Part shown: piece after piece, positions 35,278-47,872 of the stretch
Layout: each line of letters opens with the position of its first letter
How positions within the stretch are numbered: the first letter of the stretch is position 1
NCBI RefSeq assembly: GCF_033568475.1
Contig: NW_027331831.1
Span: forward strand, 9,920,001 to 9,984,000
Source: Henckelia pumila
Lineage: Eukaryota; Streptophyta; Magnoliopsida; Lamiales; Gesneriaceae
Length of the DNA stretch: 64,000 bases
Direction: 5' to 3'
Made by a program: the position numbers and the translations under genes
The notes under the pieces: model-generated
Told to the model about the DNA's origin: nothing
What the model saw: the letters and a program-made list of their open reading frames with translations, nothing else
The model's database searches: none

Positions 35278-35704
35278 TTGAGGACAACGAATAATAACTG
35301 TTGTGAAAATCAAATTAAGACAACGATTTAAAATTGTTGTAAAAAACAACATACGACAACGGTTTTAAAACGTGGTTGAATAATAAGCAAACACCTACAT
35401 AAGACATCGGTTTTAAAATGTGGTTGAATAATGTTTACGACAACGGATATAAACTGTTGCAAATCTGTTGTGGTATGTCAACATAGACAACGGTTTATAA
35501 CTGTCGTTAAAGGCAACTTAAGACAACGGTTATAAACCGTGGTCAAATACTGTGTACGACAACAGATATTTACTATTGCATATCCGTTGTCGTATGTTAG
35601 AATCCACAACGGATATAAACCGTTGTTGTATGTTATACTTTCGACAACACCTTAAAGTACAACGGTTTTTTGACCCCTACGACAACGGATTATATCCGTT
35701 GTCG
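35278..35704. repeat. Right subterminal repeat array of the CACTA element
   Basis: About ten units of the same type (GACAACGGTTATAAACCGTG, GACAACGGATATAAACTG and variants). Several are complete palindromes ending at CCGTTGTCG just inside the terminus. Confidence 0.85.
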
Positions 35705-35861
35705 TTTCCCGTTTTTCTTGTAGTGGCAATCTCTCAATATACCCGATAAAGTAGCTACTGACTGTTCTGGAGTCCAATTTATTTTCATGTGGTCGATATG
35801 GCCTAGCCTCGGCTGGACAACCCCTAATATGAAAATGTTTTAGACTTGGCTTTCACCCTGT

Positions 35862-36465
35862 CTAAAGCTCATAAGGTGTTTTAGTAGCTGCTTTAGTTGG
35901 TATTCTATTTAGAATGTAAGTTGTTGTTTTTAATGCTTCTCCCCAGAGTGACTCTGGTAAAGTTGAATGACTGATCATACTCCTTACCATATCCTTAAGA
36001 TTTCGATTTCGTCGTTCAGCTACACCGTTCATGCTTGGTGAGTTTGGCATGGTGTACTGTGGGACGATTCCACATTCCTCTAGGTATTGTGCAAAAGATC
36101 CTATACGTTGTTCTCCTGAATTGTCATTCCTACCATAGTATTCACCACCACGATCAGATCTGACTTTTTTAATTCTTTTTGTCGAGTTGATTCTCGACTT
36201 CAGCCTTAAATGACTTGAAAACGTCCAGTGTCTATGATATTTCATGAATAAGAATCATGTATGCATATCTTGAGTAGTCATCAATGAATGATACAAAATA
36301 TTGTTGACCATTCCAAGAAGGTGTTGGAAATGGTCCACAAATATTTGTATGTATCAATTCTAATACTTTTGTGGCTCTGTATGCACCCTCTTTCTTTATT
36401 TTGGTTTGTTTTCCTTTGATGCATTCGACACAATTGTTTAAGTCCGTAAAATCAATGGAGTTCAA
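35862..36465 (-). pseudogene. Copia integrase core, frameshifted
   Basis: Two overlapping minus frames (36465-36232 and 36245-35862) together carry the Copia integrase core: CVECIKGKQT (zinc-finger end), [58 protein letters not shown] and [19 protein letters not shown]. The first catalytic Asp, normally HTDICGP, is Asn here. A frame change occurs near 36240. The reading continues to 35726, where the CACTA element interrupts pol. Confidence 0.88.
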
Positions 36466-36499
36466 AATTCCATCTGATACAAGTCGTTCAAATCTATTT

Positions 36500-37737
36500 T
36501 TAGAGATGTGTCCTAATCTCTTGTGTCATAATGCACCCCGAGTTTTCATTACAAAATTTATGCTTAGTACCACGTGATTCCATATTTAGGGTTTCGATAT
36601 AAGAAGCATTTGTATCAAGCATATATAGATTTTCATAAATTATAAGTGAACCAGTTCCAACAATATTAGAATTAATAGATAAACTAAATTGATTGTTTCC
36701 AAAGGAACAACGATAACCTAATTTGTCCAAACTAGAAACAGAAACCAAATTCCGTCTAAACGACGGTACAACAAAAGTATCTATTAAATCCAAGTAATAA
36801 CCATTACTTAACAACAATCTAAAATGCCCTATTGCTTCTACGTCGACCGACTTGCCATCACCTACATAGATGCATCTTTCAGCATCACTTGGCTTTCTAT
36901 AGCTCAGGCCCTTTCTCTGCACTCCATGCATGGTACTTCGGACATTTTTTTTAACATGATCATTCTTATTACAGAAAAAACAACCTTTCTTTTCCTTATC
37001 TTGTCTCTGTTTCTTTGCATGTGAACCATTAGCAGCCTCATTCATTCTTTTATTGCCCTTATCTTTAGAGGTTCTTGCATAATGGGCACTTTCAGTCTTG
37101 TCTTGCTTCAATCTCTCTTCCTCTGGAACACAGTATGAAATGAGCTCATTAAGAGACCATTTCTCCTTTTGACAGTTATAACTGATCTTGAACTTACTAA
37201 ACTGGTTTGGAAGAGAAATAAGCACTAAATGAACAAGCATGTCAACCGACAATTCAAGCTTAAGTGCCTTCAATTGTGATGCAAGGTGGGACATTTTCAC
37301 AATATATTCCCGAACATTTCCCTTGCCTTTGTACTTCAAGGAAATCAAGCTTTTCAGAATCGTACTTGTTTCCGCCTTATCGCCTTTGGCAAAGCGTTTC
37401 TCAATCTCATCGAGATATTCCTTAGCTTTGGTGACACTGTTGGACACCGCACCCCTAAAAGCCTGAGGTATGCCGCGCTTAATGATCATAAGACTCATGC
37501 GGTTAGAACGTTCCCACTTTTCATATCTAGCCCTTAATTCAGAGGAACTAGAGTCTTCAGAGGAACTAGAGTCCGTAAGAGCAGCAGGCTGCTCTGTCCT
37601 GATCGCAAGGTCTAGATCCATGCTGCCAAGAACAATAAGAATGTTCTCCTTCCAATCCTTAAAATTTGTCCCATTAAAGATCGACACTGAACTTACATTA
37701 GCAGATATAGTTGCAACTTTTGTAGAAAAAAAAACAT
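36500..37737 (-). pseudogene. Copia gag with protease remnant
   Basis: The long frame from about 37687 encodes a UBN2-type gag: GTNFKDWKENILIVLGSMDL, then LKSLISLKYKGKGNVREYI and LVLISLPNQFSKFKISYN. A zinc knuckle follows (CFFCNKNDHVKKN, with the final Cys lost). Directly after the knuckle the sequence jumps to SYRKPSDAERCIYVGDGKSV, which normally lies well inside the protease domain, so the catalytic Asp (DSGA-type) segment is deleted. The nearest upstream ATG (37737-37735) is out of frame because of a T9 run. The frame continues through gag-pre-integrase-like sequence. It cannot make an active protease. Confidence 0.88.
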
Positions 37738-38246
37738 AATAATAATAACATAAATAACATGCTTATCTCACAAAAATAAACAAATAAATGGAAAGACACA
37801 TCTCAAGACACCTAGTGCACCATCAATATCAAGTCTTTGAACGGTAATATTATTTGCAAATGGTACTCTTGTTCTAAAAATAAAACATTAAAAATAATGC
37901 ATGACAAATAAGAGATCCATTTTTGGACAGATTTATTATTTTCATGAAAATAAACAAATGAAACCTTATAATTGTTACATTTTTATTATCACAAGGAAAT
38001 GAATTATTTTGTCAAGATTAATTCCTCCTTTGAGCTGATCAATACTCACATAAATATGTACATTTGCAATTTATTTAATACCTTAAAAATATCTTAATAT
38101 TTCAAATAAAAATTAAATTTCAATTATTGTATTCACTTTGGTGACATATAATTGAAACTTAATTTAATCTGAAATACAAGATATTATTAGAACCATAAAA
38201 TTCAACCAAAATTTTAATCCAGTACCATAAAAGATATATATATATA

Positions 38247-38419
38247 TAGGACTTTTCACCTGCCAATAATATTTCCCCACCTCGTCCCCAACCACTAAAA
38301 CCCGATACCAGATTTTAGTTGTTTTTTTTATTTTTTGCATCACTAAAATACGGTACCGGGTTTTAGTGGTCGGGGACGAGTTGAGCTTTATTGGTTGGGC
38401 AGCTGAAAATTTTTATAGT
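38247..38419. mobile_element. Hairpin MITE in the Copia leader
   Basis: Inverted arms of about 70 bases contain CTCGTCCCCAACCACTAAAA on the left and the complement of GTGGTCGGGGACGAG on the right; the outer ends pair as GGACTTTTCACCTGCC against AAATTTTCAGCTGCCC. A (TA)n tract adjoins the left end. Its CACTAAAAC core resembles the MITE at 15241-15387. Confidence 0.75.
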
Positions 38420-38825
38420 ACTTTTTTTCTTTATCTGCAAAAATGAGAAAATAAAAGATATTATACTTGATTTTTTTTTAATTTTGCACCACCCACGCAG
38501 AGTATAGGGAGACAATTTGTTGGACTTTTTTAGTTGAATTACACCAAAGACGAAGGTGGTTAGTATTACCATATCAATCATAAATGTGTTGCAAAAACAA
38601 TAGATAATTTCAACAGATTTGTGTTACACACTTAAAACCTTGCAACATTTGCGTGCAACATAAACATTGATACTTATTACTTGCTGAACACAATTTAGCA
38701 TTTATTCGCCCAATATAATTCAATCTCCTTATTCAAACTTTCGATTAAGAATTATACTGCATTTCTTCTATTTAATTCGAAATGAACACGTCTTACATAC
38801 GCATAGCGTGTGCACCGGGTTGCTA

Positions 38826-38874
<49 letters not shown>

Positions 38875-39366
38875 CTCAACTAAGTAAACATAACAAACTT
38901 AGTGCGGTTATCGCAAAATTCCACGATAGCAAAAGTTAGATTGTGATTCCAGATAGCAAATGTGATTTGCTCCCATTTGTATTAACCGAAAATATCAATA
39001 AACTCAACATTTGTCATGATTTGCACATCATCAAAAAACAAGCAGATGGCATAATCAGTGTTGTAGATCCAATACCCATATTCCCAAATACCCACATGCC
39101 CATATCATAATCCATGAACACGAAATCAGGGAAAGGAAAAATATTACTACGATTTCATTTCCACTCCGATTAATACCGATCAAGTCATAATCCCACAATC
39201 ATCATATTTATCATTATCGAATATAATAACCATAAATCAATAAATCAGTAGACGAACAACCCATGGATTCGAGAGGGGAAAAACAGATTCATAAACATAA
39301 TAAACTGGAGGAAAATCAAAATAATTAATACAGACAACATAGTTTCTTAGGAATTTGGAATAGATG

Positions 39367-39378
39367 CCTCTAATACCA
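39367..39378 (-). other. Primer-binding site of the Copia element
   Basis: TGGTATTAGAGG, read on the minus strand starting three bases after the 5' LTR, differs from the initiator-Met tRNA complement TGGTATCAGAGC at only a couple of positions. Confidence 0.8.
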
Positions 39379-39380
39379 AT

Positions 39381-39899
39381 TGATGAAAACAATTGGATTC
39401 TATCACTCAAACATAAAAATACATCAATTCTATCAAATTCTCAAGAAAAATAATCACGATTGCGGAAGCATGATTTGTAACTGATTATAAGTGATGATCT
39501 TCAATCTTGCAGTTTTCCTTCCAAATCAGATTGTTCTGTAGATGGGAAACAGAAACGAAATTGATGAGAGAGTTTGAAAAATGACCTTGGTCAACCAAAT
39601 TTTTTTATTTATGAAACGGAAGTTATTTAGTTAAATAAATCTCGAAACTGATGCGTATAAGTCGTTCTGCAAAATTGGAACTATAACCAGTTTTATAATT
39701 AAATAAGTTTTCACTATTCCTAATTTGACCCTTCAACAAATCAAAAATATCATATTTGGTATCCACACAATAATGTCATGTCAATTAAGTCCTTAAGTCA
39801 ATTCTTTAATTATAAATAAGACCACATCAATTTATGACTTATTTAATTGATGACATTTAAACATTTACGATTACAGTTATGACCCCAAAGTTTCCAACA
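39381..39899 (-). repeat. 5' LTR of the Copia element
   Basis: 519 bp, from TGTTGGAAACTTTGGGGTCA to TGTTTTCATCA on the minus strand. It has an extra block (about 39555-39645) that the two left-hand copies lack. Confidence 0.9.
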
Positions 39900-39904
39900 C
39901 TACC

Positions 39905-42900
39905 TACACAGGAAGTATTCAAATAATTGTTAGCCAAAATACTTATGTGTAGTAGCACGTATATATGTATAAAGTACAAATGGGTACGAAAGACAAAACC
40001 CACGTTTCTCAATGGAATTTGTGTACTTCATCATATTCTCTTAGCAACCCAAATTATTGGGAAATTATAAATTATTGTACCATAGATCACCCCAAAACAA
40101 TTTACAAAAATCTTTCGCAGATTTCAGAGAAATGTGGATTTTTTGAAGAAATGAGCCAAGGAACATAAGTTACAAAACCATGATAGAATCCAAAATATCC
40201 TAAAAATAGGTCTAATATTTTTTATTGTCCTTAACGGAAATCCGTCTCATAAAATTGACCCGTGAGATTTTGAGACAGTCTCATAAGAGTTTTTGTGAGC
40301 AAAAATGTTTTTATTTTGTTTTTAGAATTTTCTGAGTAATTGATATGAATTCAGTATATTGTTTTGTCAAGGACTTATGGTACATCCTTTTTTAGCAAAC
40401 TATGAAGTGTTGTTATCTATACTATATTGTAATACTTGAAGTTATTTTTTAATCGAGACGGAAATTTACTTTAAATTTACTCATTTGTACCGAACAATAG
40501 CTAATTACCTATTTATCTAATCGTATCATAATAACCTCTCTGATATGATATCTCCAACCAAATGCACTCTTGTACAAGAACGCCTCATCCAACACGTAAT
40601 TGTACTTGCACTATTTTTGGTAGCCCTAGGGTCGCCTTCTCATGGGCCTATGTTATGTTGGGCCGAAATGACTAGTTATCTATGTATATTTGGCTCAGAA
40701 TTTGATTAGTTAGTATCATCGAATAAAAGAGGCCCATCTGCCAAATTTCGTTACAACCAAATTTCACTCCGCGTATGTGTACTTAGACTTGCCGACCCAA
40801 ACCAAAATCCATTTTGCCAATCAAACTATAAGCTAATTGGGCCAGACCAATTGAATTTCGGACCTCAAACGTTTATTGTCCGCGAGGCTCGAGATTTGTG
40901 CTGAAACTCACCAAGGTAACAAGTTTGGAAGTATATATGTCTCGGGTCTAAGACTCGATTATAACAAATTCATCTCCAACTTTAAAAGAAAAAGAAAAAG
41001 ATAAAGATAACAGAAAAATAATTAAAATCTGGCTTCTAATTTGTAAACTTTTAGTATCACTTGAAATATTTTGTCTTAAGATGTCTCATCGTCAAAATTT
41101 TCGACCCATCAATCATCTATCTCAACATGCTTAAATAAATATTCAAATGTGAAACTATTGATTGATCAAAACATAAAAAGTTGGTCCGGTTTAGCTGCTA
41201 AATGAGTTTAAATGGTCCTTCAATTCGTTAAAAACAACATGCCTTTTGACAATACCAAGAAGAAAAAATAAACTTAATTTGGACAAGAAAAGTTGTACCA
41301 CCAATTCAAATAATTTGCTTATACAAGAGATTTTTAAACTCAATTAATTTTTTTTGCACTATTCCAATTAAATCAAATAAAATATGTAAATTTTCTGATC
41401 CTAACAAATTTAATCTTTTTAACTAGAAAACATTAGCAAATTTGATGTGAAATCACTAGTTAATTCAGCATCACAACTATTTTTTTTTTTTGCGACGATT
41501 AATTGTCTTCAAGTTAAACTTTACCTACACAAATTGAAGAATTCGATCAGAACAAAAGGAGTCGCGTGTTATAGGTATGATCATTCTTACTTTATACATT
41601 TTCTTTAGGGATAAAGTTGGTGAAAATTAGGCAGATTTCAAATCTTGGTGTAAAAAGACATACACCATTTCCATTTAAAATTATTAAGCAACTTTCCTAA
41701 ATCTAGCTACTAATTAATCCTATACCTACTTAAGATCAAACAAAACTAAATAAATTAACAAACCCAAAAAGTTTCTTCCATGACTTTTTTGATCAAGACA
41801 AGAAAAATAATAAGGATCATTAGGATCGATCGACAAATATATTATACGAGTTTGGTAATTATATATGATTCATACATACATGCATATATATGCATACATA
41901 TATATGAAATTTAATGGGTTTTTTTTTTATTTAGAGTTGAAGGGAAACAAATTAATGAGTCGATAACAAATATAGATGTTGATGATTATAGGGAAGACCC
42001 TTTTGTCTCTACTTATTGGAAAATAAATGGAGGTCCAGTTGAGGCACCATCATATGCACAAAAGCAATAAAGAAAAATAAAACATGACAATTCATTTCGA
42101 CGCTCCTCTCCATATATAACAAGAAACAATCCCTCTTGCCATTGCCACTGTCTTTTTTCAGCTACTTTTGATGCTTCCCATTTGGAATCCAATGAGATTA
42201 TTTTTCTGTCTCAAACTAATCAAATTAAAAAAAAAAAAAGTAAAAAAAAAGTCGATAAATACTTTTCTCCTTTTTATTTATTCTTATCATAGTTTAATAC
42301 ATTTTCAATAGTTTCGAGGATAATCCGCCACTTGAATTTACCATATTAAAAGAATCTGAATTACCATGATCTTATAAGTGAACACGAAAACCCTAATGCT
42401 AGCTGATCTTGCCAAGTCATATCGACCCCTCGAGACTCGAAAGCACGACAACTAAAGTAAATACATCAAAATATATATGCATGTGTGTGTGTGTATATAT
42501 AAATATATATATGTATTATATGAGAATTAAGGAACCCCACGTTTGTGCACAACACAAAGAATAATTAGGATTAAAAGTTGAATTTTTGGGTTGGCCTTCA
42601 CACGATAGGGTCTAGTAAAGTTGTGATTGTAGTAAAAGAGGAGAGTGACTCGAGCAAACGCTCCGTGTGCCCCTCCAAACCTTTAGCTTTTATTTGGCGG
42701 GTCAAAATTTTTTTAAAAAAGTATTTTTGGCTTTTAGGGGGAATTGCTTTGGATTTTATTTCAACAAGGCATTTTTGTACGTAGTTAGGGTATATATAAT
42801 ATAAAAATTAAAGAGTGTGGGATGTACAAAATCTTTGTCGCCATCTTACAATTTATGCTTCTTTTCTTTTTGGGCTTTTCATGTGAGAGAATCTTTTTAT

Positions 42901-44193
42901 ATAGGTGTAATATTGTACGTGCTTCGAAATTCGTATTTATTATTTATTGGAAATATAAGCCAAAACTAGGACATCCATGATCCATCTTACACATGTTGAT
43001 CGATTGCTTACGAATTGGAAAACTGTGTCAATTTATATATTTTAATTGTTATTGTGAAAAAAAATACTTTTCTTAAACATAAAAAAAAAAATTGTGAGAT
43101 CATCTCACAGATCAAATTATATGATAAACATTATTTTTTTGTAATAAGATTATAATGTTTCTTGCTCCGAAATATAGAGTGGGAAAAATCATTTATTACC
43201 ACTGTTATCAAATCATGGGTCACTAATATATAAGAGGAATATCAGTGGGAATCTATTTTGGCAAAAAAAAATTATTTTTTTTATATTTGTGAAAATTTCA
43301 TAAATTTATGATGATTGCATGACGTCTCCAACTAACAATCTATCGAGAAATATCCACCTCCTCATTTCTCTAATATTTGAGAGTGAATGATTGTTCGAAC
43401 CCACTTTTAATTTACTGAGATAGATCCCCTTTTTTATCATCTAGAGTCTACACAATGCAATAAATGAAGTAGAGTCCTTATTTAAAATTTGCACCAACAA
43501 AATTAAATGCTTATATATTATTATTATATATGTATATGTCTAGAAAAAATAGCCACTTTATTTCTCTTTCAGTTTTGTCTTTGTCAAGACAATTACAATG
43601 TTCCAATAATGCAAGTTTTAATCAAAGATAGCGTTAATTAATTAAGTGCCTTCCACCATTGTCCTATTTACTATCCCTTTGCGTTTTAATTAACATTTGA
43701 AGCTTCTATTTGGTATAATCCGAGTCATGGTGGCGGCTATTATATATAATTGTGGCTTTCCCCATCTATTTATAAATAACACATTTCAAACATAAATATA
43801 TAATCGATCATATTATCAATCGTCATGTGTTCGATTGAATAACTACGTATTCAATTAAATATGAGTCGATTGCCTATAAAATTTTGTCTTATCACTTATG
43901 AGTGTTGCCGTCGTAAATTAAATTTCTTTTTTTTCCTTATTTATTGTGAAATGCTAGCAACTAACGAGCGTCGATTTTTTATTTTTTTTTATACCAAAAC
44001 ATAGATTCCCGTCACTCATTTTATGTTATATGATTTCATCCCCAAAATATTTTTGAGATTATTCATGCTTTTTAAACTTTCGGCCGGACGGAAAGATAAT
44101 CTTCAGTGTTGATTTATTGATTAGATATTGGTCCAAAATCTCGATTTTGACCCAACCCCTTTATCTCTAATTATGTAATTGGTAATTATTAAA

Positions 44194-44255
<62 letters not shown>

Positions 44256-45124
44256 TACAATCTAAATCGTGAGAATCATCAATCATATATATATACACTA
44301 CAATATGAATAATTATAATTGTATTGAGACAAATAAAATTAACTATATTTTAATTAATTGCTATATGTTATAATTAGATTTGATCAATTAAAACTCGAAT
44401 GCCATTTATTGATTAGTAAAGGTTTGTTGTCAAGCCAAAGAACACAAATCGAAAAAATTTATAGAGATTTATAAGAATGACATTTAAAGTGAATTCTTCG
44501 ATAACAAAGATCATTAATTACGAATGTAAAATAAATTGAGTTGTAAGGACAGTTGTAGCTTATTTTTCTATGCAAAATGTTTTCTCGTAGAAGAAAATTG
44601 GGTAAATTGCATATAACTTCCTTGTAAAATCACAAATAGAAGCTCAACTCTTTATATTTTAAAAAGAATTTCAAATAACCTCAACTTCATATGTTTGATG
44701 TACGTGCTTTTAATATTTCCGACGATATGAAATTCACCTTTTTATGTATTTGAGTATATGAAAATTGTTATTAAAACAATACAACAAGTGTTTTCACGGT
44801 TGAAATAATGTGATTTATATTCATTTATATTGATTATATTTCGAATTATATGCCAATAAGATGAAAAAGTACTTTGTACACAACAAAGGAGTTTAGAATC
44901 ATATTAATATTTTATAGGGGGTGTACGAGAATATTATTCAAAATATAAGGTTAATCACATATTTATTTTTCATATGAGATTATTAGATTTTTTAAGATTT
45001 CGCGTTTACCTGAAAAAACTGTATTGTTTTACTTAAATTAATAGTATAACCTGGTATATATATCGCTCGATTGCTTACAAAATTACATTGCAACAATTAA
45101 TTAATTGAAGGAAAAAAAAATTAC
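39905..45124. other. Gene-free stretch with a Site II motif cluster
   Basis: No coding gene found. 40643-40843 contains four TGGGCC/GGCCCA motifs, described under findings. 44198-44255 is an (ATT)n microsatellite. Short chance frames (39965-40168, 42578-42784) are not supported. Confidence 0.5.
44198..44255 (+). repeat. (ATT)n microsatellite
   Basis: About 19 ATT units without interruption. Confidence 0.9.
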
Positions 45125-45132
45125 AAGATAGG

Positions 45133-45471
45133 TAGAAGTGTCAAAACGGGCCAACGGACGAGCCGGCCCACAATACGTCATAACCCACCATTAAACAAGG
45201 CAGGATGGGTCGGCCTACCTTTTAGGCGGGTTGGAAAAACACCAACTCAACCCACCTAGTTTAGGTGGCGGGGCGGGTCAACCCGACGGGCTCACGTTTA
45301 AATTGATGGGTTTTTGCGGACCAACTCGCAACCCACCACAACCCAACATTAGGCGGGGATATGCGAGTCGGCCCATCTTTTAGGCGGGTTGGAAATTTGT
45401 CAACCCAACCCACCAATTTTGTTTGGCGGGACGGGCAAATCCGACGGGCCTAGCCCATTTTGACACCTCTA
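45133..45471. mobile_element. hAT-type MITE, 339 bp
   Basis: The termini TAGAAGTGTCAAAACGGGCC and the complement of GGGCCTAGCCCATTTTGACACCTCTA match as inverted repeats. A perfect 8-bp duplication AAGATAGG flanks it (45125-45132 and 45472-45479). The GC-rich interior has repeated GGCGGGTTGG and CCAACCC motifs. There is no coding capacity. Confidence 0.93.
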
Positions 45472-45479
45472 AAGATAGG

Positions 45480-47872
45480 GAATGATAATACTTGTGATTC
45501 TACAGTAATATGGGTGATTGAGTGGGAGTGGGTTATTTTTGGTGTTTTAACCTAGTATTAATAATCCTTCTTTTAAACCTTTCATTTTTTTTTTTTTTAC
45601 AAATACCCCTTTTCCTAGCAATATAAAAGGGAAAAATAAAGGCTGGTAGGATTTGTAATTCTAGGATGTTAGAAGGGTAATGTGGTATAGTGAAAATATT
45701 TTAAATTTATCTCACCCACAAAAATCACATGATATTATTTGATCATCATACATTACATTAATTCCTTATCAATCATTTAATTTATCATTTATTTATTAAT
45801 CATTCAATAATCTCATCATTCAAACCACGCATAACTTAAAAACATCAACACAAACAACTTAACTGGTCGATATCGGTTAATCGAAAAATTGTTGATGACA
45901 ACGATACTCTCGAGCAATATGGTGAGCAGTGATTCGAACAAAAACTAATTAAGGTTGTTTTTATATGGATGGATTTGAAGTCAACGATATCAAATTCATT
46001 AGTTTGTTTGTGTAAAATTAATTCGACAATGGAAATTTAAGTAATCGCCTAGCTAATTTTTAAATCAAATATGTACGAATCCTTCAATAATTATATAACC
46101 AAGGGAAGAGTTGTTTTGGTGATAAATAATTGTTCTAGCTATCCAAAAATGTAAATGTCATTTTCAAGAAAATGTGGATTGTAATAATTCAATTACTTTC
46201 ACTGAATGATTACTTTATGATATGAAAAGCATGAATCACACAGTTGTAATTTTATCTTCTTAATCGAAAATGGAAACTGAAAAAGAATAATTATTATGGT
46301 TGAGATTATGTCTTGATTTATAGATTGGCAAAACATAAGGGCTGCCACAGTAAAAAAAAGTTGTACAATATCAAAAAGGACTTGTCTATATCAGCCTGAT
46401 TACCAAAATCTCCCAACTTGTAATTCTGAATTATTATTATTATCATCAACTAAATGGTCCCCTATAGATTTTATTTTTGAATTTCAAAATTTCCCCTTTT
46501 TCTATAAGACTTATTTATTTGAATATTTTGACTTTTTATTTTCTTACAATTGGACCACAAAATTACCCAGCTGTTGATGAGCAATATAACAAAATTCAGG
46601 GGTCAAATGAGTGACAAATTCCATAATACTTCGTACTGAGTACACTTGGTTTTTGTAAGGATATATTTAAAAATATATCACGGATTGGGAAAGTATTGTT
46701 TCAAATGCACCACATGTTACACTTGACAGACAATATATTATAAAGACACGAGCCATGTTTTCTTTGCTTTTTAATTACTAAAAATTATATGTCGGGGATT
46801 TTGAGATAGGAAGCTTCCTTTCTTGGCTTTTCTCCTAGGTATATTTCCATTTTACTCATCATAATATTTTTACACTATAATCTTATATATAATTGATAAA
46901 ACACTATTAGTTGTCAAATTATAATCACCGGATATTTTTATGCATCTAATAATTTCATAAACCACATGAATATTTAATATGTAGAGTGACGCAGACGCAG
47001 TCAATTTTGACGGGCATTCTGTTGTGGTTGATTTACTTGATTATCAGTTTTTGATCAGCTTGCTTGGGAGGAGCTACTCAAATCGTGAATTTTAAATTAA
47101 TCGTGTGGTTAATTTTTTATTTTTTTTTTCATTTTTGGAACTTGTTGTTATTTCATTTTTTTTATTCTTTTGAATCCTTCATAAAAGGACAAAAAATGAA
47201 ACAAAATATAAGTTAAAGGATAAAAAATAGAAATAATGCACAAGTTATGAGACTAATGATGAAAATTGACTGTATAAAAAAAACATATAAGTTACAAAAC
47301 TTAAAATATAAAATAATTATTAATAAGATCAAAAATTTAAAAAATACAAACAACAGAACTAGAATTGTCGTTATCCCTTCTTAACACATGACTTATTTGG
47401 ATGAGTTAAATTTCAATAATCCACTATTTTTTTTAAATCTAAACACATAAACGTATGATTGTGAGAGATTCTAAATACATCCAATAGATGTCATTCATAT
47501 AATCCATTGTCAAATCAATTTCTTTCGCTTAAATTCATGCATCCAAACCCAAACTAAGATTGTGTTTTTTGGTAGAATAGATTTGAGTTGAATGAAAGAA
47601 TTTGAGTTGGACAATGATGATACTTCATATAATACAAATGCGTCTAGAACCACCATAAGTAAAACTAATGGTTTCGAGATGGATTTGGAATCACGTTGAT
47701 TAGTTTATCCAGACAACTAGAAATATAAAAGAATCAAGTGCAGCCATAGCTCTTTCTTATATGGCAATAAATGCTAAGTAAAATGATACACTAAGACTTG
47801 GTTTGGACAAGTCGTCACTTTTAAGGTTCGATTTCAACACATTTTAAAGTTTTTTTCATTTATAAAACACTA
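45480..47872. other. Gene-free AT-rich stretch
   Basis: Nothing recognisable beyond AT-rich sequence and homopolymers. Confidence 0.55.

Larger units (their letters stand above)
30701..35725. mobile_element. Gene-capturing CACTA transposon, 5.0 kb, non-autonomous
   Basis: The ends are CACTACAACAAA (30701) and TTTCTTGTAGTG (35725), inverted CACTA termini. Both end regions carry many palindromic GACAACGGTT...AACCGTTGTC subterminal repeats, a hallmark of En/Spm-type elements. It interrupts Copia pol exactly between the codons for IERL and RGYKFYDP. The expected 3-bp duplication is imperfect. No transposase frame is present. Instead the interior holds fragments of three host genes in both orientations (GH17 glucanase minus; terpene synthase and fibrillarin plus) and unassigned intron-rich sequence. 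Confidence 0.88.
27352..39899 (-). mobile_element. Ty1-Copia retrotransposon, decayed, with nested insertions
   Basis: The element is flanked by the perfect 5-bp duplication CTACC (27347-27351 and 39900-39904). On the minus strand the LTRs run from TGTTGGAAAC to TTTTCATCA. The order is 5' LTR, primer-binding site, long leader, gag, integrase, reverse transcriptase, RNase H, 3' LTR: the Copia order with integrase before reverse transcriptase. A 5.0-kb CACTA element splits pol and a MITE sits in the leader. Without the CACTA it is about 7.5 kb. Frameshifts and stops show it is dead. Confidence 0.93.

Noticed and set aside
30701-35725. Exact 3-bp target duplication for the CACTA element
   Set aside because: The bases next to the two ends (CCG and GCA on the plus strand) do not match, so I do not claim it; the Copia reading on both sides still fixes the insertion point.
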